Positions 15,342 through 24,010 of a stretch of DNA of 30,810 bases are shown piece by piece. How positions within the stretch are numbered: position 1 is the first letter of the stretch; every line of letters starts with the position of its first letter. The DNA comes from Paracoccaceae bacterium (GTDB lineage Bacteria > Pseudomonadota > Alphaproteobacteria > Rhodobacterales > Rhodobacteraceae). The DNA lies in contig DAOUQK010000004.1 of assembly GCA_030625695.1 (NCBI GenBank), positions 1 through 30,810 on the forward strand, read 5' to 3'. Position numbers and translations under genes: made by a program. The notes below the pieces were generated by a model. That model was given only the letters and a program-made list of their open reading frames with translations. It was not told the DNA's origin and made no database searches.

Positions 15342-16663
15342 GCGTCCACTCCTTCCATACGTCCACTCGCCGCGCGGCGGGCAAATTCGGCCCCGCCCAA
15401 CGCGCCGGTATAAATCGATTCCGGGTCGATATTGATCTTCACCTCGCCGTAATTCTCGAACACCAGTTTTTTCAACTCGCGCACGGCGGCCTCGTTCTTG
15501 GCTACGCCGCCAGTAAAGGTAAACTGGTCCGTCACCCCGCCCGAGCGTGAAATGATCGAAATGGCCCGCAGGATGATCGCCCGGTGCAGACCGGCCAGAA
15601 TATCCTCGCGCTTTTCGCCCAATGCCAGACGGTCGCGCAGCTCGGCCCCGGCAAACACCGTACAGGTCGAATTGATCCGCGCCGGTTTATCGGATTTCAT
15701 CGCCAGGGGGCCAAGTTCATGCAAGCCCATGTTCATCTCGTCAGCGATATAACCCAGATAGCGGCCACACCCGGCCGCGCATCGGTCATTCATTTGAAAG
15801 TTCTCGACAATGCCTTGCGCGTCGATCTGAATGCCTTTGGTATCTTGCCCGCCAATATCCAGAACCGTGCGGGTTTCCGGGTACATCATATGCGCGCCCA
15901 GGCCATGACACAGGATTTCGCTGCGGATATGTTCCTTGGAAAATGGCAGGGTCACCCGACCATAACCGGTGCCGACCAGATAGGTTTCCTCAAGCTCGAT
16001 ATTCAGGACCTTCTGGATCTTCCCACCCATTTCAGTGGCGCCGCCCGACCCTTCCTTGGTCACACGATCAAGCGCATTTTTGAACTTGTCACTAAGCGAA
16101 CCGGATGGCGGGCGGTTTTCCACCGCGATGATCGACTTGTCATAGACGTTCAGCAGCACGTCATACGGCAGGCCAGCCTCGCGCGCCACCTCTTCCGCAA
16201 TCGCCAAATAGCGAGAACCGGCAATGTCACGGAAAAAGTCCGACTTGCGCGTGGCCTCGGGGGCAAACATCGCCGGGGCTTCGCCGCGAAGGCGTTTGAA
16301 CACCTCGGCAAGTGCCGCCTTGACCCCGTCGCCGATTTTTTCAAACCGTTCGCCGCGCACCAGCCGCACACAGGTTTCTTCCAGGTCGGCCAACTGCTCT
16401 AGAAACTGTTCCAGCCGGAACGAACGTTCCAACGCGGCCAACAACTCCTCGACTTCGGTGTTTGTCTCACCTTCAGTCCCGAACTCGCGCCGGAACAGGG
16501 TGAAACGCGCATCAATCGCCGCCTCTTCGCCAGCCACCGAACAAGCGGTAGTATAGTTTGAGCGCGAATTGGTGATGCCGCGGCCGAGGATTTTTTCATC
16601 CTCGTCCATCAACACCGCCTTGGTGGTGGTGGACCCCAGATCGATACCTACAAAGGTTTTCAT
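15338..16663 (-). CDS. bcrA: Benzoyl-CoA reductase subunit A (ATPase)
   Basis: The larger ATPase subunit, 441 residues, full length. Visible are the phosphate loop GIDLGSTTTK (6-15), DIGGQDTKG (about 269-277), the cluster-region cysteines in NDRCAAGCGRYLG (about 295 and 299), NSTCTVFAGAE (about 334) and the adenosine motif TGGVAKN (384-390). BcrA and BcrD together bridge a [4Fe-4S] cluster and couple two ATP per electron pair to ring reduction. It overlaps bcrB and bcrD by ATGA at both ends, so stoichiometric synthesis by translational coupling is likely. Confidence 0.96.
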   Translation of the reverse strand: MKTFVGIDLGSTTTKAVLMDEDEKILGRGITNSRSNYTTACSVAGEEAAIDARFTLFRREFGTEGETNTEVEELLAALERSFRLEQFLEQLADLEETCVRLVRGERFEKIGDGVKAALAEVFKRLRGEAPAMFAPEATRKSDFFRDIAGSRYLAIAEEVAREAGLPYDVLLNVYDKSIIAVENRPPSGSLSDKFKNALDRVTKEGSGGATEMGGKIQKVLNIELEETYLVGTGYGRVTLPFSKEHIRSEILCHGLGAHMMYPETRTVLDIGGQDTKGIQIDAQGIVENFQMNDRCAAGCGRYLGYIADEMNMGLHELGPLAMKSDKPARINSTCTVFAGAELRDRLALGEKREDILAGLHRAIILRAISIISRSGGVTDQFTFTGGVAKNEAAVRELKKLVFENYGEVKINIDPESIYTGALGGAEFARRAASGRMEGVDA

Positions 16664-17967
16664 GCCGCTGCCCCCCGCCCCGAGCGTTTCTGTTCGACCA
16701 TCTGGAAATAGCTTTCCAGCCGGTTCTTGACGTTCGCAGCCGAGAAATAGCGCGGATCAACCAGATCGGTTTCAATAAACGCCGCCGGTTTGCCAGTGCG
16801 CTTTTCGACCTCGCGCATGATCAATAGTTGCCCGGCAGAGAAGCTGTTGCAGGACTTGATCGAGTTAATCAGCAGCCCGTCGGCCTGATATTCGTTGATA
16901 TAGTCGCTCAGCATGTCGATACGCATCGGCAAGGACCGGTTGGTATAGACCCCAAGGCAATATTCAGCCAGCGATTCCAAAGGGCGATCCGGGTCATGCC
17001 GGAACCCGTAATCATAAGTGCCCCCAACCTTGGTGTAGGACGAGGCAACCACGGTCGCGCCTTCGTCATAGAACATCTTCCAGAACTGACGAAAGCTGGT
17101 GTAATTGGGTGGTCCTTCGACCACGAGGCGAAATTTCTCTTCGCCCATCGGCCCGTCCGGCGTGACCGGTCCCAGACCTTTCAGCAGGCGGTCATCCACC
17201 TCTTCGCGCAGAAAGCGATAGAAATCTATTGCATCGTCAGTGCCCCGGAAGGCTCCAAAGATCGGCCCGATGTAATAAATCCCACCAAAATAGGCATCAA
17301 TGGGCGAGCGCACGTTTTTGCCGCTTTGCAGGATATACACCAGATCATCCTCGGCCTGAGCCGATTTCTTAAGGTATTCGCGCAGTCGATCAATGTCGAA
17401 CTTGATCCCCGACACCTGTTCCAATGTCGGAATAACCGTTTCTTTCAACTGCTTGACCATGTACTGGATCATATTCGGCGTCACCTTGCCGTCGGCCATA
17501 TACGGCGTCTGCAAAAATATGGTCGGGCATTTATACTGCTCACGCAGCAGCTCAAACCATTTCAGAAAGGTGAAACAGCCGGTGTAAGATAGCAAAAGAA
17601 CATCCGGGTCCGGCAGCTTTTTACCGTTGGGACCGATGTTGCCTTTCATCATCATGCCGATGTCGGATTTCACATAGGTACAGACATCTTCGGAATGCCC
17701 GGCCCGTTCGGCCTCCATGATATAGGCACCCGATTGCTTGCGCAGACCCGACTGAATGGCGTTCACTTCCGGCAGGTTGTTGACCAGATCGAAACACATC
17801 AACAATTCATTCAGATTGCCCGGCACAAAGGTCGACGCCACCTTTTCCCCGTTTTCCTTGGCCGAGGTCAGGCGATCGAAGTGATCCGCCATCATCTGCT
17901 TTTGTTTGATCATCGAGGCGTCTTTGTCGACGTCCTGAACCTGAGCTTTTGCTATCGAGGGTCTCAT
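16660..17967 (-). CDS. bcrB: Benzoyl-CoA reductase subunit B
   Basis: One of the two substrate-binding subunits of ATP-dependent benzoyl-CoA reductase, about 435 residues, of the 2-hydroxyglutaryl-CoA dehydratase D-component family. Characteristic stretches are LLLSYTGCFTFLKWFELL, the FGGIYYIGPIFGAFRGT region and the C-terminal LLINSIKSCNSFSAGQLL, with cysteines suited to cluster binding. With BcrC it forms the module where the aromatic ring is reduced to cyclohexa-1,5-diene-1-carbonyl-CoA. I take ATG 17967, which overlaps the bcrC stop as ATGA, rather than ATG 17979. Confidence 0.95.
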   Translation of the reverse strand: MRPSIAKAQVQDVDKDASMIKQKQMMADHFDRLTSAKENGEKVASTFVPGNLNELLMCFDLVNNLPEVNAIQSGLRKQSGAYIMEAERAGHSEDVCTYVKSDIGMMMKGNIGPNGKKLPDPDVLLLSYTGCFTFLKWFELLREQYKCPTIFLQTPYMADGKVTPNMIQYMVKQLKETVIPTLEQVSGIKFDIDRLREYLKKSAQAEDDLVYILQSGKNVRSPIDAYFGGIYYIGPIFGAFRGTDDAIDFYRFLREEVDDRLLKGLGPVTPDGPMGEEKFRLVVEGPPNYTSFRQFWKMFYDEGATVVASSYTKVGGTYDYGFRHDPDRPLESLAEYCLGVYTNRSLPMRIDMLSDYINEYQADGLLINSIKSCNSFSAGQLLIMREVEKRTGKPAAFIETDLVDPRYFSAANVKNRLESYFQMVEQKRSGRGAAA

Positions 17968-19139
17968 GCGGCACTCCACAATTTGATTGAATCAACAAAT
18001 GTTCCGGCCTGTTCGCGAATGGGCTGCATCTGGCCAGAGTTTTCGGCGTATTTGAACGCAATGAACGGGATGTTGGCGTCTTTCAGGACGTTCTGCAGCA
18101 TGGGCCGGTCCAACAGGGCCGGATCGCAGAAACTGGTGGAAGCGAATATCACTCCTTCGGCGCCCGAGCTTTTAACCGACCGCACCAAAAACTGACCTTT
18201 TTCGGCCAGATCCGGTTCGTATTTGGCGGCTGTGGACATGGATTGATGCAAAAACGCCTGGGACAGGTTGTAAACCGGGTCGCCCGTTGTTGGCACATCG
18301 CCAATCAGCCAGCGTGACACCAACATGAAATCGTCGTCCACCACATAGCAGCCGGAAAGTTCCAGTGATTTTATCAGGTTAAGGGGCGGCTGTTCACAGA
18401 ACATCCCCGTCACAACCACCTTGGAATTGTCTTTGATGGGGCGTTTCTCGGCCTTGGCGGCATCAATATACTGACGCAGCATGACGCTATGTTCCTCAAC
18501 CGGCAACACCAGACCGGCGCGGATAATCAGATAGGCCTCGGACGCCGGGGCCTGCCACGGAACGACCGAGCGCAGTTCATAAAGTTCGTTCACCAGCGCG
18601 CGGTTTTCATTGTATACCTTGATCGATTCGTTGATCTGATCGTCAGTAATCTTGCGCCCGGCGATCTTTTCCAGATCGTCCAGCAAATCGCGCATCTCAC
18701 CGATATAAAACGTCCCGCCAATTTCATCTTCATAGGTTTGGGGAACATCGAAATACTTGGTGAACACTTCGGGGAACAGCATTTTCCACATGCCTGAAAG
18801 GTTGCGGATCACATCGCAGATTGACGGGAACAACATGCCATCAACAAAGTCCAGCCGCCCCGACACGCCCAGTTCAATGGTCGAGCGCGGGATGCGGCAG
18901 ATATAACTTTGATAATAGGCGTCGCCGTGGATCACCTCAAGATTATCGCCCCCGCCCATGATGCCAAGCGGCAGCATTCCGGCGGCATGGATCAATTCTC
19001 GCGGGATATACACCGGCAGATACCCGACGACTTTGCGGGACGGATCGGCCTTTTTCCAGTCACGCGCGGCGGTGAATTGCAGGTCTTCATACAATTCTTG
19101 CGCGCGTGCAACGAGGTCGGTTGTGGAGGGATTGGTCAT
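17964..19139 (-). CDS. bcrC: Benzoyl-CoA reductase subunit C
   Basis: The second substrate-binding subunit, about 391 residues. It shows VGYLPVYIPRELIHAAGMLPLGIMGGG at the N-terminus (quoted in part as the family hallmark PRELIHAAGMLP), the cysteines of YICRIPRS and FPSICDVIRNLSGMW, and ASTSFCDPALLDRP near the C-terminus. BcrBC holds [4Fe-4S] clusters and binds benzoyl-CoA. The start is ATG 19139, overlapping the dch stop as ATGA; an ATG 12 bases upstream is less likely. It is flanked by dch and bcrB on the same strand. Confidence 0.95.
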   Translation of the reverse strand: MTNPSTTDLVARAQELYEDLQFTAARDWKKADPSRKVVGYLPVYIPRELIHAAGMLPLGIMGGGDNLEVIHGDAYYQSYICRIPRSTIELGVSGRLDFVDGMLFPSICDVIRNLSGMWKMLFPEVFTKYFDVPQTYEDEIGGTFYIGEMRDLLDDLEKIAGRKITDDQINESIKVYNENRALVNELYELRSVVPWQAPASEAYLIIRAGLVLPVEEHSVMLRQYIDAAKAEKRPIKDNSKVVVTGMFCEQPPLNLIKSLELSGCYVVDDDFMLVSRWLIGDVPTTGDPVYNLSQAFLHQSMSTAAKYEPDLAEKGQFLVRSVKSSGAEGVIFASTSFCDPALLDRPMLQNVLKDANIPFIAFKYAENSGQMQPIREQAGTFVDSIKLWSAA

Positions 19140-19903
19140 GCGTTCTCCCACTTGGGCTGTCGTTTGGCGACAAAGGCTGTCAGGCCTTCGACCGCGTCAC
19201 GGGTTGACATCAGATCGTTGAGATAAAGTGCCTCGACCTGGTCGAGACGGGCAATAATGCGCGCCGTGTACCCGGCGCGCGCGGCTTTGACGGCCATCCG
19301 CAGCGAGCTTGCGCTTTTGGCGGCCAGATACTTGTCGAACCAGGCAATTGCCGCGGCTGACGGATCGTCCGCCACCGCGTCCACCAGACCCATTGCCTGC
19401 GCGTCGGTGCCGGAAACCGAACGGCCCGAATAAAGCAGATCTTCGGCGCAGGATTGCCCCACACGTTCGGGCATCAGGCACGACGCCGCAGGGGCGAACA
19501 CCCCCAGCATCATTTCCGGCTGGCCAAGGTTGGCATCGGGGGCTGCAAACAAATGATGCCCGGCCATCGCCACCTCAAGCCCGCCACCAAGGCATTGCCC
19601 CTGAATGGCCACCAGTATCGGCACCGGAAATTCCAGAATCGTGCGCACCAGCGCGTGCAGTGATTTCAGCATCGCTTCGCAGCTTTGTGGCAAATGTTCC
19701 TCCACGCTCGCGCCAAAACTGAAATGCGGCCCCTCAGCCTGCAACAAAACCGCCTTGAGATCACGCGACCCCCGGTGATCTGCCAACGCCTTGTCCAACG
19801 CCGCAATCATCCTGGCGTCGACGATATTCGCCTTTGGCCGGTTCAGGGACAGACGCAACAAGGCGCCGTCCCTTTCCAGGTTTATGTCCAAACAGTCGCT
19901 CAC
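19136..19903 (-). CDS. dch: Cyclohexa-1,5-diene-1-carbonyl-CoA hydratase
   Basis: A crotonase-family protein of 255 residues: SLNRPKANIVDARMI at the start, FSFGASVEEHLP and QGQCLGGGLEVAMAGHHLFA with the oxyanion-hole glycines, then LGQPEMMLGVFAPAAS. The position between oah and bcrC, and the SVEEHLP sequence, fit dienoyl-CoA hydratase, which adds water to the product of benzoyl-CoA reductase to give 6-hydroxycyclohex-1-ene-1-carbonyl-CoA. The start is GTG at 19903, overlapping the oah stop as GTGA. This is the Thauera-type route, not the Rhodopseudomonas BadK route. Confidence 0.94.
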   Translation of the reverse strand: MSDCLDINLERDGALLRLSLNRPKANIVDARMIAALDKALADHRGSRDLKAVLLQAEGPHFSFGASVEEHLPQSCEAMLKSLHALVRTILEFPVPILVAIQGQCLGGGLEVAMAGHHLFAAPDANLGQPEMMLGVFAPAASCLMPERVGQSCAEDLLYSGRSVSGTDAQAMGLVDAVADDPSAAAIAWFDKYLAAKSASSLRMAVKAARAGYTARIIARLDQVEALYLNDLMSTRDAVEGLTAFVAKRQPKWENA

Positions 19904-21021
19904 TTACGTGCGCCGGGCATAAGACTGTCGATATACTCATCCGTCCACTGCGCCCCTTCGGCCAGTTCCCGGCGCATATCGGCAAAGTCCACTTCGCGGC
20001 CGGTTTCGCGGGTGCCTTCATTGAAGGCGCGGAAACCGGTTTTGGCCTCGGTCATCATATTAAGCGATAGCCAAGCGCGGGAATTTTCCTTGTTGGCGTT
20101 CCAGGCGTCCAGCTTGGGTTTGCGCAACTCTTCGACCGATTTTGTGGTGCAATCCGGGAAGGTCAACAAAAGCTTGGTACACAGCTCCTCGACCTTGGCA
20201 TCCAATGCGCTCAGATCCATCGTGCCGGTCTTCATCAACGCCTTTCCAGCCGCCAGATCGTCGCCGACCTTCAGCTCTCCGTGTAAAATCCGCCCCATGT
20301 AATCGGTTTTCATTTCGGTGATCACCAGTGGGTTGGCGACATATTCACCATCAATCTTCAGCCCCGGCACAATGTCGGTCAACATGCCCAGGCGCATGGC
20401 CTTTTGCGCGGTATAACTCTCACATAAAATACCGGAATTCATCGCCTGTTCACAGCCGATCATTACCGGCAGAAAATCCGTGGACCCGCCAATCGCCGCT
20501 GACCCGTGCTTTGGCCCGGCCTGACCAAATCGCGCCATGTCCTGCGCCACCGAGAAATCACAGGCCATGCCAATTTCCTGACCGCCGCCGATGCGCATGC
20601 CGTTGACCCGGCAGATCACCGGCTTGTCACAGCCAAGGATGGCAGAAACCATATCATTGAAAAGCCGCATATACTGGCGGTATTCATGCGGCCGACCAGC
20701 GTAATATTCGGCGTATTCCTTGGTATTGCCACCAGTGCAGAACGCCTTGTCGCCCACAGCCGTGAACACCACCGCATTCACGTCCCGCATGTTCGATGCG
20801 GCGCGAAACCCCAGGATCACCGATTTCACCATATCGGTGGTATAGGAATTGAACTGCGTCGGATTATTCAGCGTTATCCATGCGTTATACATTCCAGGTG
20901 CTACGCTGCCATCGGCCAGAAGGGCCGGGCGTCGTTCCAGAATCACCTGATCGGTGATACCTTCGCGGGTCGCATCACTTACCAGATCGTGGGATACAAA
21001 ATCGAAAATAGTGTCTTTCAT
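19900..21021 (-). CDS. oah: 6-oxocyclohex-1-ene-1-carbonyl-CoA hydrolase
   Basis: A crotonase-superfamily enzyme of 373 residues, longer than ordinary enoyl-CoA hydratases as expected for Oah. Family sequence includes YNAWITLNNPTQFNSYT, DKAFCTGGNTKEYAEYYAG, RVNGMRIGGGQEIGMACDFS and GQAGPKHGSAAIGGSTDFLP. It hydrates the double bond and hydrolytically cleaves the ring C-C bond, giving 3-hydroxypimelyl-CoA. It starts at ATG 21021 with AGGAG 7 bases ahead, 11 bases after the had stop. The gene is intact and between its pathway partners. Confidence 0.95.
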   Translation of the reverse strand: MKDTIFDFVSHDLVSDATREGITDQVILERRPALLADGSVAPGMYNAWITLNNPTQFNSYTTDMVKSVILGFRAASNMRDVNAVVFTAVGDKAFCTGGNTKEYAEYYAGRPHEYRQYMRLFNDMVSAILGCDKPVICRVNGMRIGGGQEIGMACDFSVAQDMARFGQAGPKHGSAAIGGSTDFLPVMIGCEQAMNSGILCESYTAQKAMRLGMLTDIVPGLKIDGEYVANPLVITEMKTDYMGRILHGELKVGDDLAAGKALMKTGTMDLSALDAKVEELCTKLLLTFPDCTTKSVEELRKPKLDAWNANKENSRAWLSLNMMTEAKTGFRAFNEGTRETGREVDFADMRRELAEGAQWTDEYIDSLMPGARK

Positions 21022-21032
21022 GGGTCGCTCCT

Positions 21033-22100
21033 TTACGTTCCGGGCACGAGAATTTGCCGACGGACCTTTTTGCCGTCATGAACGGCCTGAAATATTTCGT
21101 TGATGTCATCCAAAGGCGCCTGTTCGACAAACGGTGCCAGCTTGACCTTGCCGCTCAGCACCAGTTCCAGCGCGCCGGGATATAATTCGGGCGGACAGCC
21201 CCAGTTGCCCAGAAGCCGCGCGTGAAACGCCATCAGGTTCGACAGGCGCACCTCAAGCTTGTCCATGGTAAAGCCAACCACGCACATGGTGGCCCCGTGG
21301 TTCAGCAGACCAAAGGCGGTCTTTTGCCCGGCGGCAGTACCGGAACATTCCATGATGATCCATTCGGTACTGCGCAGGCCGTTATCCTTGGCAAACCCGA
21401 TGATTTCCTTTTTCAGCGCCCGGGGATCAAAGTCACGGGCATTCAAGGTCAGCGCAGCACCGTATTCAGCCACCGCCGCCAGCTTTTCGGCCACCACGTC
21501 GATTGCCACCACCGTGGCCCCCATCGCCGCCGCCACCTGCACACCGTAACCGCCAACCCCGCCAACGCCGTTGACGATCACCAGATCACCCGGACCAATC
21601 CCGGCCTGAACCGCCGCCTGATATGGTGTGGTCAGCGCATCGGCCACAACCGACACATCGGCCAGTTCCAACCCGACCGCCCTTAGCCGATCCATATCCA
21701 CCGGGCAAAGGCCTAATGCAGGAACCGTGACATGGCTGGCAAACCCGCCTTCGATGTCATTTCCGGGCATCTTTTGCGCCCGGCAGATCGTGCCCTTGCC
21801 GCGCTTGCACAGATCGCATTCGCCACATGGCATGACGGCAGGGATAATCACCGTCTGCCCGATCCATTCACCGGCACCTTCACCGACCGCAACAACGACC
21901 CCACTGATTTCATGGCCCAGGGTCAATGGCAGCGGTTGATTGGTGCGTACCCCGTCATAATAATAGCCAAGATCGGTGTGACACACGCCGCAACCGGCGA
22001 TTTCCACGACAACTTCGCCCGAATCCGGGTCGCGCGGGTCGAATTCGACCTTTTCCAGTGGCTGTTCGCCTGAAACCATTCTCCAGCGTCGTGCCATCAT
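21033..22100 (-). CDS. had: 6-hydroxycyclohex-1-ene-1-carbonyl-CoA dehydrogenase
   Basis: A zinc-containing medium-chain alcohol dehydrogenase of 355 residues. Catalytic zinc residues appear in GCGVCHTDLGYY and GHEISG, the structural zinc cysteines in MPCGECDLCKRGKGTIC, and the NAD-binding loop in VNGVGGVGGYGVQVA. It oxidises the 6-hydroxy compound to 6-oxocyclohex-1-ene-1-carbonyl-CoA, the substrate of Oah. It is the first gene of the leftward bcr operon. GGAGG lies close before two adjacent ATG codons; the second (22097) has the better spacing. A promoter and repeat cluster lie upstream. Confidence 0.94.
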   Translation of the reverse strand: MMARRWRMVSGEQPLEKVEFDPRDPDSGEVVVEIAGCGVCHTDLGYYYDGVRTNQPLPLTLGHEISGVVVAVGEGAGEWIGQTVIIPAVMPCGECDLCKRGKGTICRAQKMPGNDIEGGFASHVTVPALGLCPVDMDRLRAVGLELADVSVVADALTTPYQAAVQAGIGPGDLVIVNGVGGVGGYGVQVAAAMGATVVAIDVVAEKLAAVAEYGAALTLNARDFDPRALKKEIIGFAKDNGLRSTEWIIMECSGTAAGQKTAFGLLNHGATMCVVGFTMDKLEVRLSNLMAFHARLLGNWGCPPELYPGALELVLSGKVKLAPFVEQAPLDDINEIFQAVHDGKKVRRQILVPGT

Positions 22101-22142
22101 CTTCCTCCGGGTGGCTGCCGTAAATCTGCGGCAGATGCCTTG

Positions 22143-22171
22143 TTGACAGGGCTTGTATTCCCTATTACCGT
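22143..22171 (+). promoter_or_regulatory. Possible sigma-70 promoter towards the kor genes
   Basis: TTGACA (22143-22148), a 17-base spacer and TACCGT (22166-22171) resemble a -35/-10 pair reading rightward. The -35 is perfect; the -10 is poor and lies inside the first TACCGTAA repeat, so binding of a regulator there would affect it. The region from here to the korA start at 22271 holds no gene. Confidence 0.4.
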
Positions 22172-22207
22172 AAATAGGTACCGTAATACTTCTTTTACGT
22201 CAATAGG
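22161..22207. promoter_or_regulatory. Operator-like repeat cluster in the divergent had/kor region
   Basis: TACCGTAA occurs twice in direct order (22166-22173 and 22179-22186, 13 bases apart). CCTATTACCGTAAA (22161-22174) also pairs with TTTACGTCAATAGG (22194-22207) at 12 of 14 positions. Three related half-sites thus cover both proposed divergent promoters. This is how an operator for an aromatic-responsive regulator would look, but no regulator gene is adjacent, and the motif matches none that I know. Confidence 0.6.
22175..22203 (-). promoter_or_regulatory. Possible sigma-70 promoter for the bcr operon
   Basis: On the minus strand TTGACG (22198-22203) is followed after 17 bases by TACCTA (22175-22180). 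This would give a leader of about 70 bases before had. The whole promoter lies within the repeat cluster at 22161-22207, so competition or activation at those repeats would directly set expression. Confidence 0.4.
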
Positions 22208-22270
22208 GGAAACCGCGATGTTTTCGAACCAGCCAAAGTTGCAGTCCCCGAACAAGGAAACGGACCGGAC

Positions 22271-24010
22271 ATGACCGTGATGAAACCCCTGCTTGAAAAC
22301 GTCTCATTCGCAATTGTCGGCAGCGGCGGCGCCGGGGCGATTACCGCCGGGGCGATTCTGTTAGAGGCCGCCGGCAAGGCCGGATGGTACGGCGTGTTGG
22401 TCCGTTCGGTCGGGCCGCAGATACGCGGAGGGGAATCGGCATCGCTGGTGCGCCTGTCCACTGGCCCGGCGGAAAACATGACCAAGGATTTTGACGTTCT
22501 GGTGGCAATCGACTGGAAGAACAGCGACCGGTTCATTGGCGATATGCCGGTGACAAACAGTGGTCTGGTTGTTTCCGACCCCAAGAACGGCGCGGTGCCG
22601 GCCGCCATAACTGAGGCCGGAACAGATGTGGCCGATTGCCCGCTGAACGCCATGGCCAAGGACATTCCCGGCGGGCGCGAGAACATGATCGCCGCTGGCA
22701 TCGTCGCGCAACTGATCGGGCTGCCGATTGATGCCCTGATGCAGGTGGTGGAAACCAAACTTGCCCGCAAGGGCGAGGCGGCCATCCTTTCAAGCCGCGC
22801 CTGTATCGAGGCAGGCATGGCGCAGGCCAGCACTTATTCCCAGTCCTACCCCCTGAAACCTGTAAACCCGCCGACCAACAAACGCTGGCTGGCCACGGGC
22901 AATGAAATGGTCGGACTTGGCGCGCTGCGGGGTGGCGTGCGCTTTGCCGCCGCCTATCCGATCACGCCGGCCACCGAGGTTCTGGAATACCTTGCCCCTT
23001 CGCTTGCCTCAATTGGCGGCGCACTGGTGCAGGCCGAAGATGAACTGTCGTCGATCAACATGATCATCGGTGCCTCTTATGGGGGGCGTCCGTCGATCAC
23101 CGCCACCTCTGGCCCCGGCCTTGCGCTGATGATGGAAAGCCTTGGCCTGGCGGCGGCCGCCGAAGTACCGATTGTGGTGGTCGATGTGATGCGTTGCGGG
23201 CCCAGCACCGGCATTGCCACCAAGTCCGAGCAATCCGATCTGAACATCGCCATCTACGGCTTTCACGGTGACGCGCCGCACGTTGTGGTTGCCCCCAACA
23301 GTGTCGGCGACTGCCTGTTCACCACGCAATGGGCGGTGCATATGGCCGAGACCTTGCAGGCCCCGGTGATCGTGTTATCGGATCAATCGCTGGGTCAGGC
23401 GCTGGTGCTGATGAACCGCCCCGCCGATGTGGCATTCATGGCCAAGCGCAAAGTATATGAACCGGTTGAGGGGCAGGATTATCAGCGCTATGCCATGACC
23501 GCCGACTGTATTTCGCCCATGGCCATCCCCGGTCAGACCGGCGGGCAGTACACGGCCGACGGGTTGACCCATACGGTGCGCGGCACACCTTCGTCCAAAA
23601 GAAGCGATCAGAAAGAACAGATGGACAAGCGCGCCGCCAAGATCGAACAGTTCGATTTTGGCCAGCATTGGGGCCATGTCGAAGGCACCGGTGACACGGT
23701 GATTCTGACCTGGGGGTCGTTGACCGGTCCTGCGCGCGAGGCGATTGGCGAACTCACGGCGCAAGGGGACGATGTAAGATTGATCTCGCTGCGCCAAATC
23801 TCGCCCTTTCCGGTCCAGGCACTGCAACAGGCGTTAACCGGTGCTGCGCGGATTTTGGTGCTGGAACAGACCCATTCCGGGCAGTTTTACCGCCATATCC
23901 GCAGCTATATAGACCTGCCGGGCGAGGTTCGTCAGTTCAACCGCGAAGGGCCGTACCTGATCGGCCCGGATGAAATAGCCACCCAGATACGTGATTGGAA
24001 AACCGCATGA
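22271..24010 (+). CDS. korA: 2-oxoacid:ferredoxin oxidoreductase, gamma-alpha fused subunit (KorA)
   Basis: A 579-residue fusion. The N-terminal gamma domain has IVGSGGAGAITAG and GPQIRGGESASLVRLS (about 45-65). The alpha/pyrimidine-binding domain begins near 210 with AAYPITPATEVLEYLAP and continues with EDELSSINMIIGASYGG and SGPGLALMMES. With KorB it oxidises a 2-oxoacid plus CoA, probably 2-oxoglutarate, and reduces ferredoxin. In Thauera aromatica such an enzyme regenerates the ferredoxin for benzoyl-CoA reductase, and the divergent placement next to the bcr operon fits this. The substrate cannot be proved from sequence. AAGGA stands 11 bases before ATG 22271. Confidence 0.9.
   Translation: MTVMKPLLENVSFAIVGSGGAGAITAGAILLEAAGKAGWYGVLVRSVGPQIRGGESASLVRLSTGPAENMTKDFDVLVAIDWKNSDRFIGDMPVTNSGLVVSDPKNGAVPAAITEAGTDVADCPLNAMAKDIPGGRENMIAAGIVAQLIGLPIDALMQVVETKLARKGEAAILSSRACIEAGMAQASTYSQSYPLKPVNPPTNKRWLATGNEMVGLGALRGGVRFAAAYPITPATEVLEYLAPSLASIGGALVQAEDELSSINMIIGASYGGRPSITATSGPGLALMMESLGLAAAAEVPIVVVDVMRCGPSTGIATKSEQSDLNIAIYGFHGDAPHVVVAPNSVGDCLFTTQWAVHMAETLQAPVIVLSDQSLGQALVLMNRPADVAFMAKRKVYEPVEGQDYQRYAMTADCISPMAIPGQTGGQYTADGLTHTVRGTPSSKRSDQKEQMDKRAAKIEQFDFGQHWGHVEGTGDTVILTWGSLTGPAREAIGELTAQGDDVRLISLRQISPFPVQALQQALTGAARILVLEQTHSGQFYRHIRSYIDLPGEVRQFNREGPYLIGPDEIATQIRDWKTA

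Noticed and set aside
15584..17592. Long plus-strand ORFs (272 and 254 codons) opposite bcrA and bcrB
   Set aside because: They mirror coding bias of the real genes; no ribosome sites or recognisable domains.
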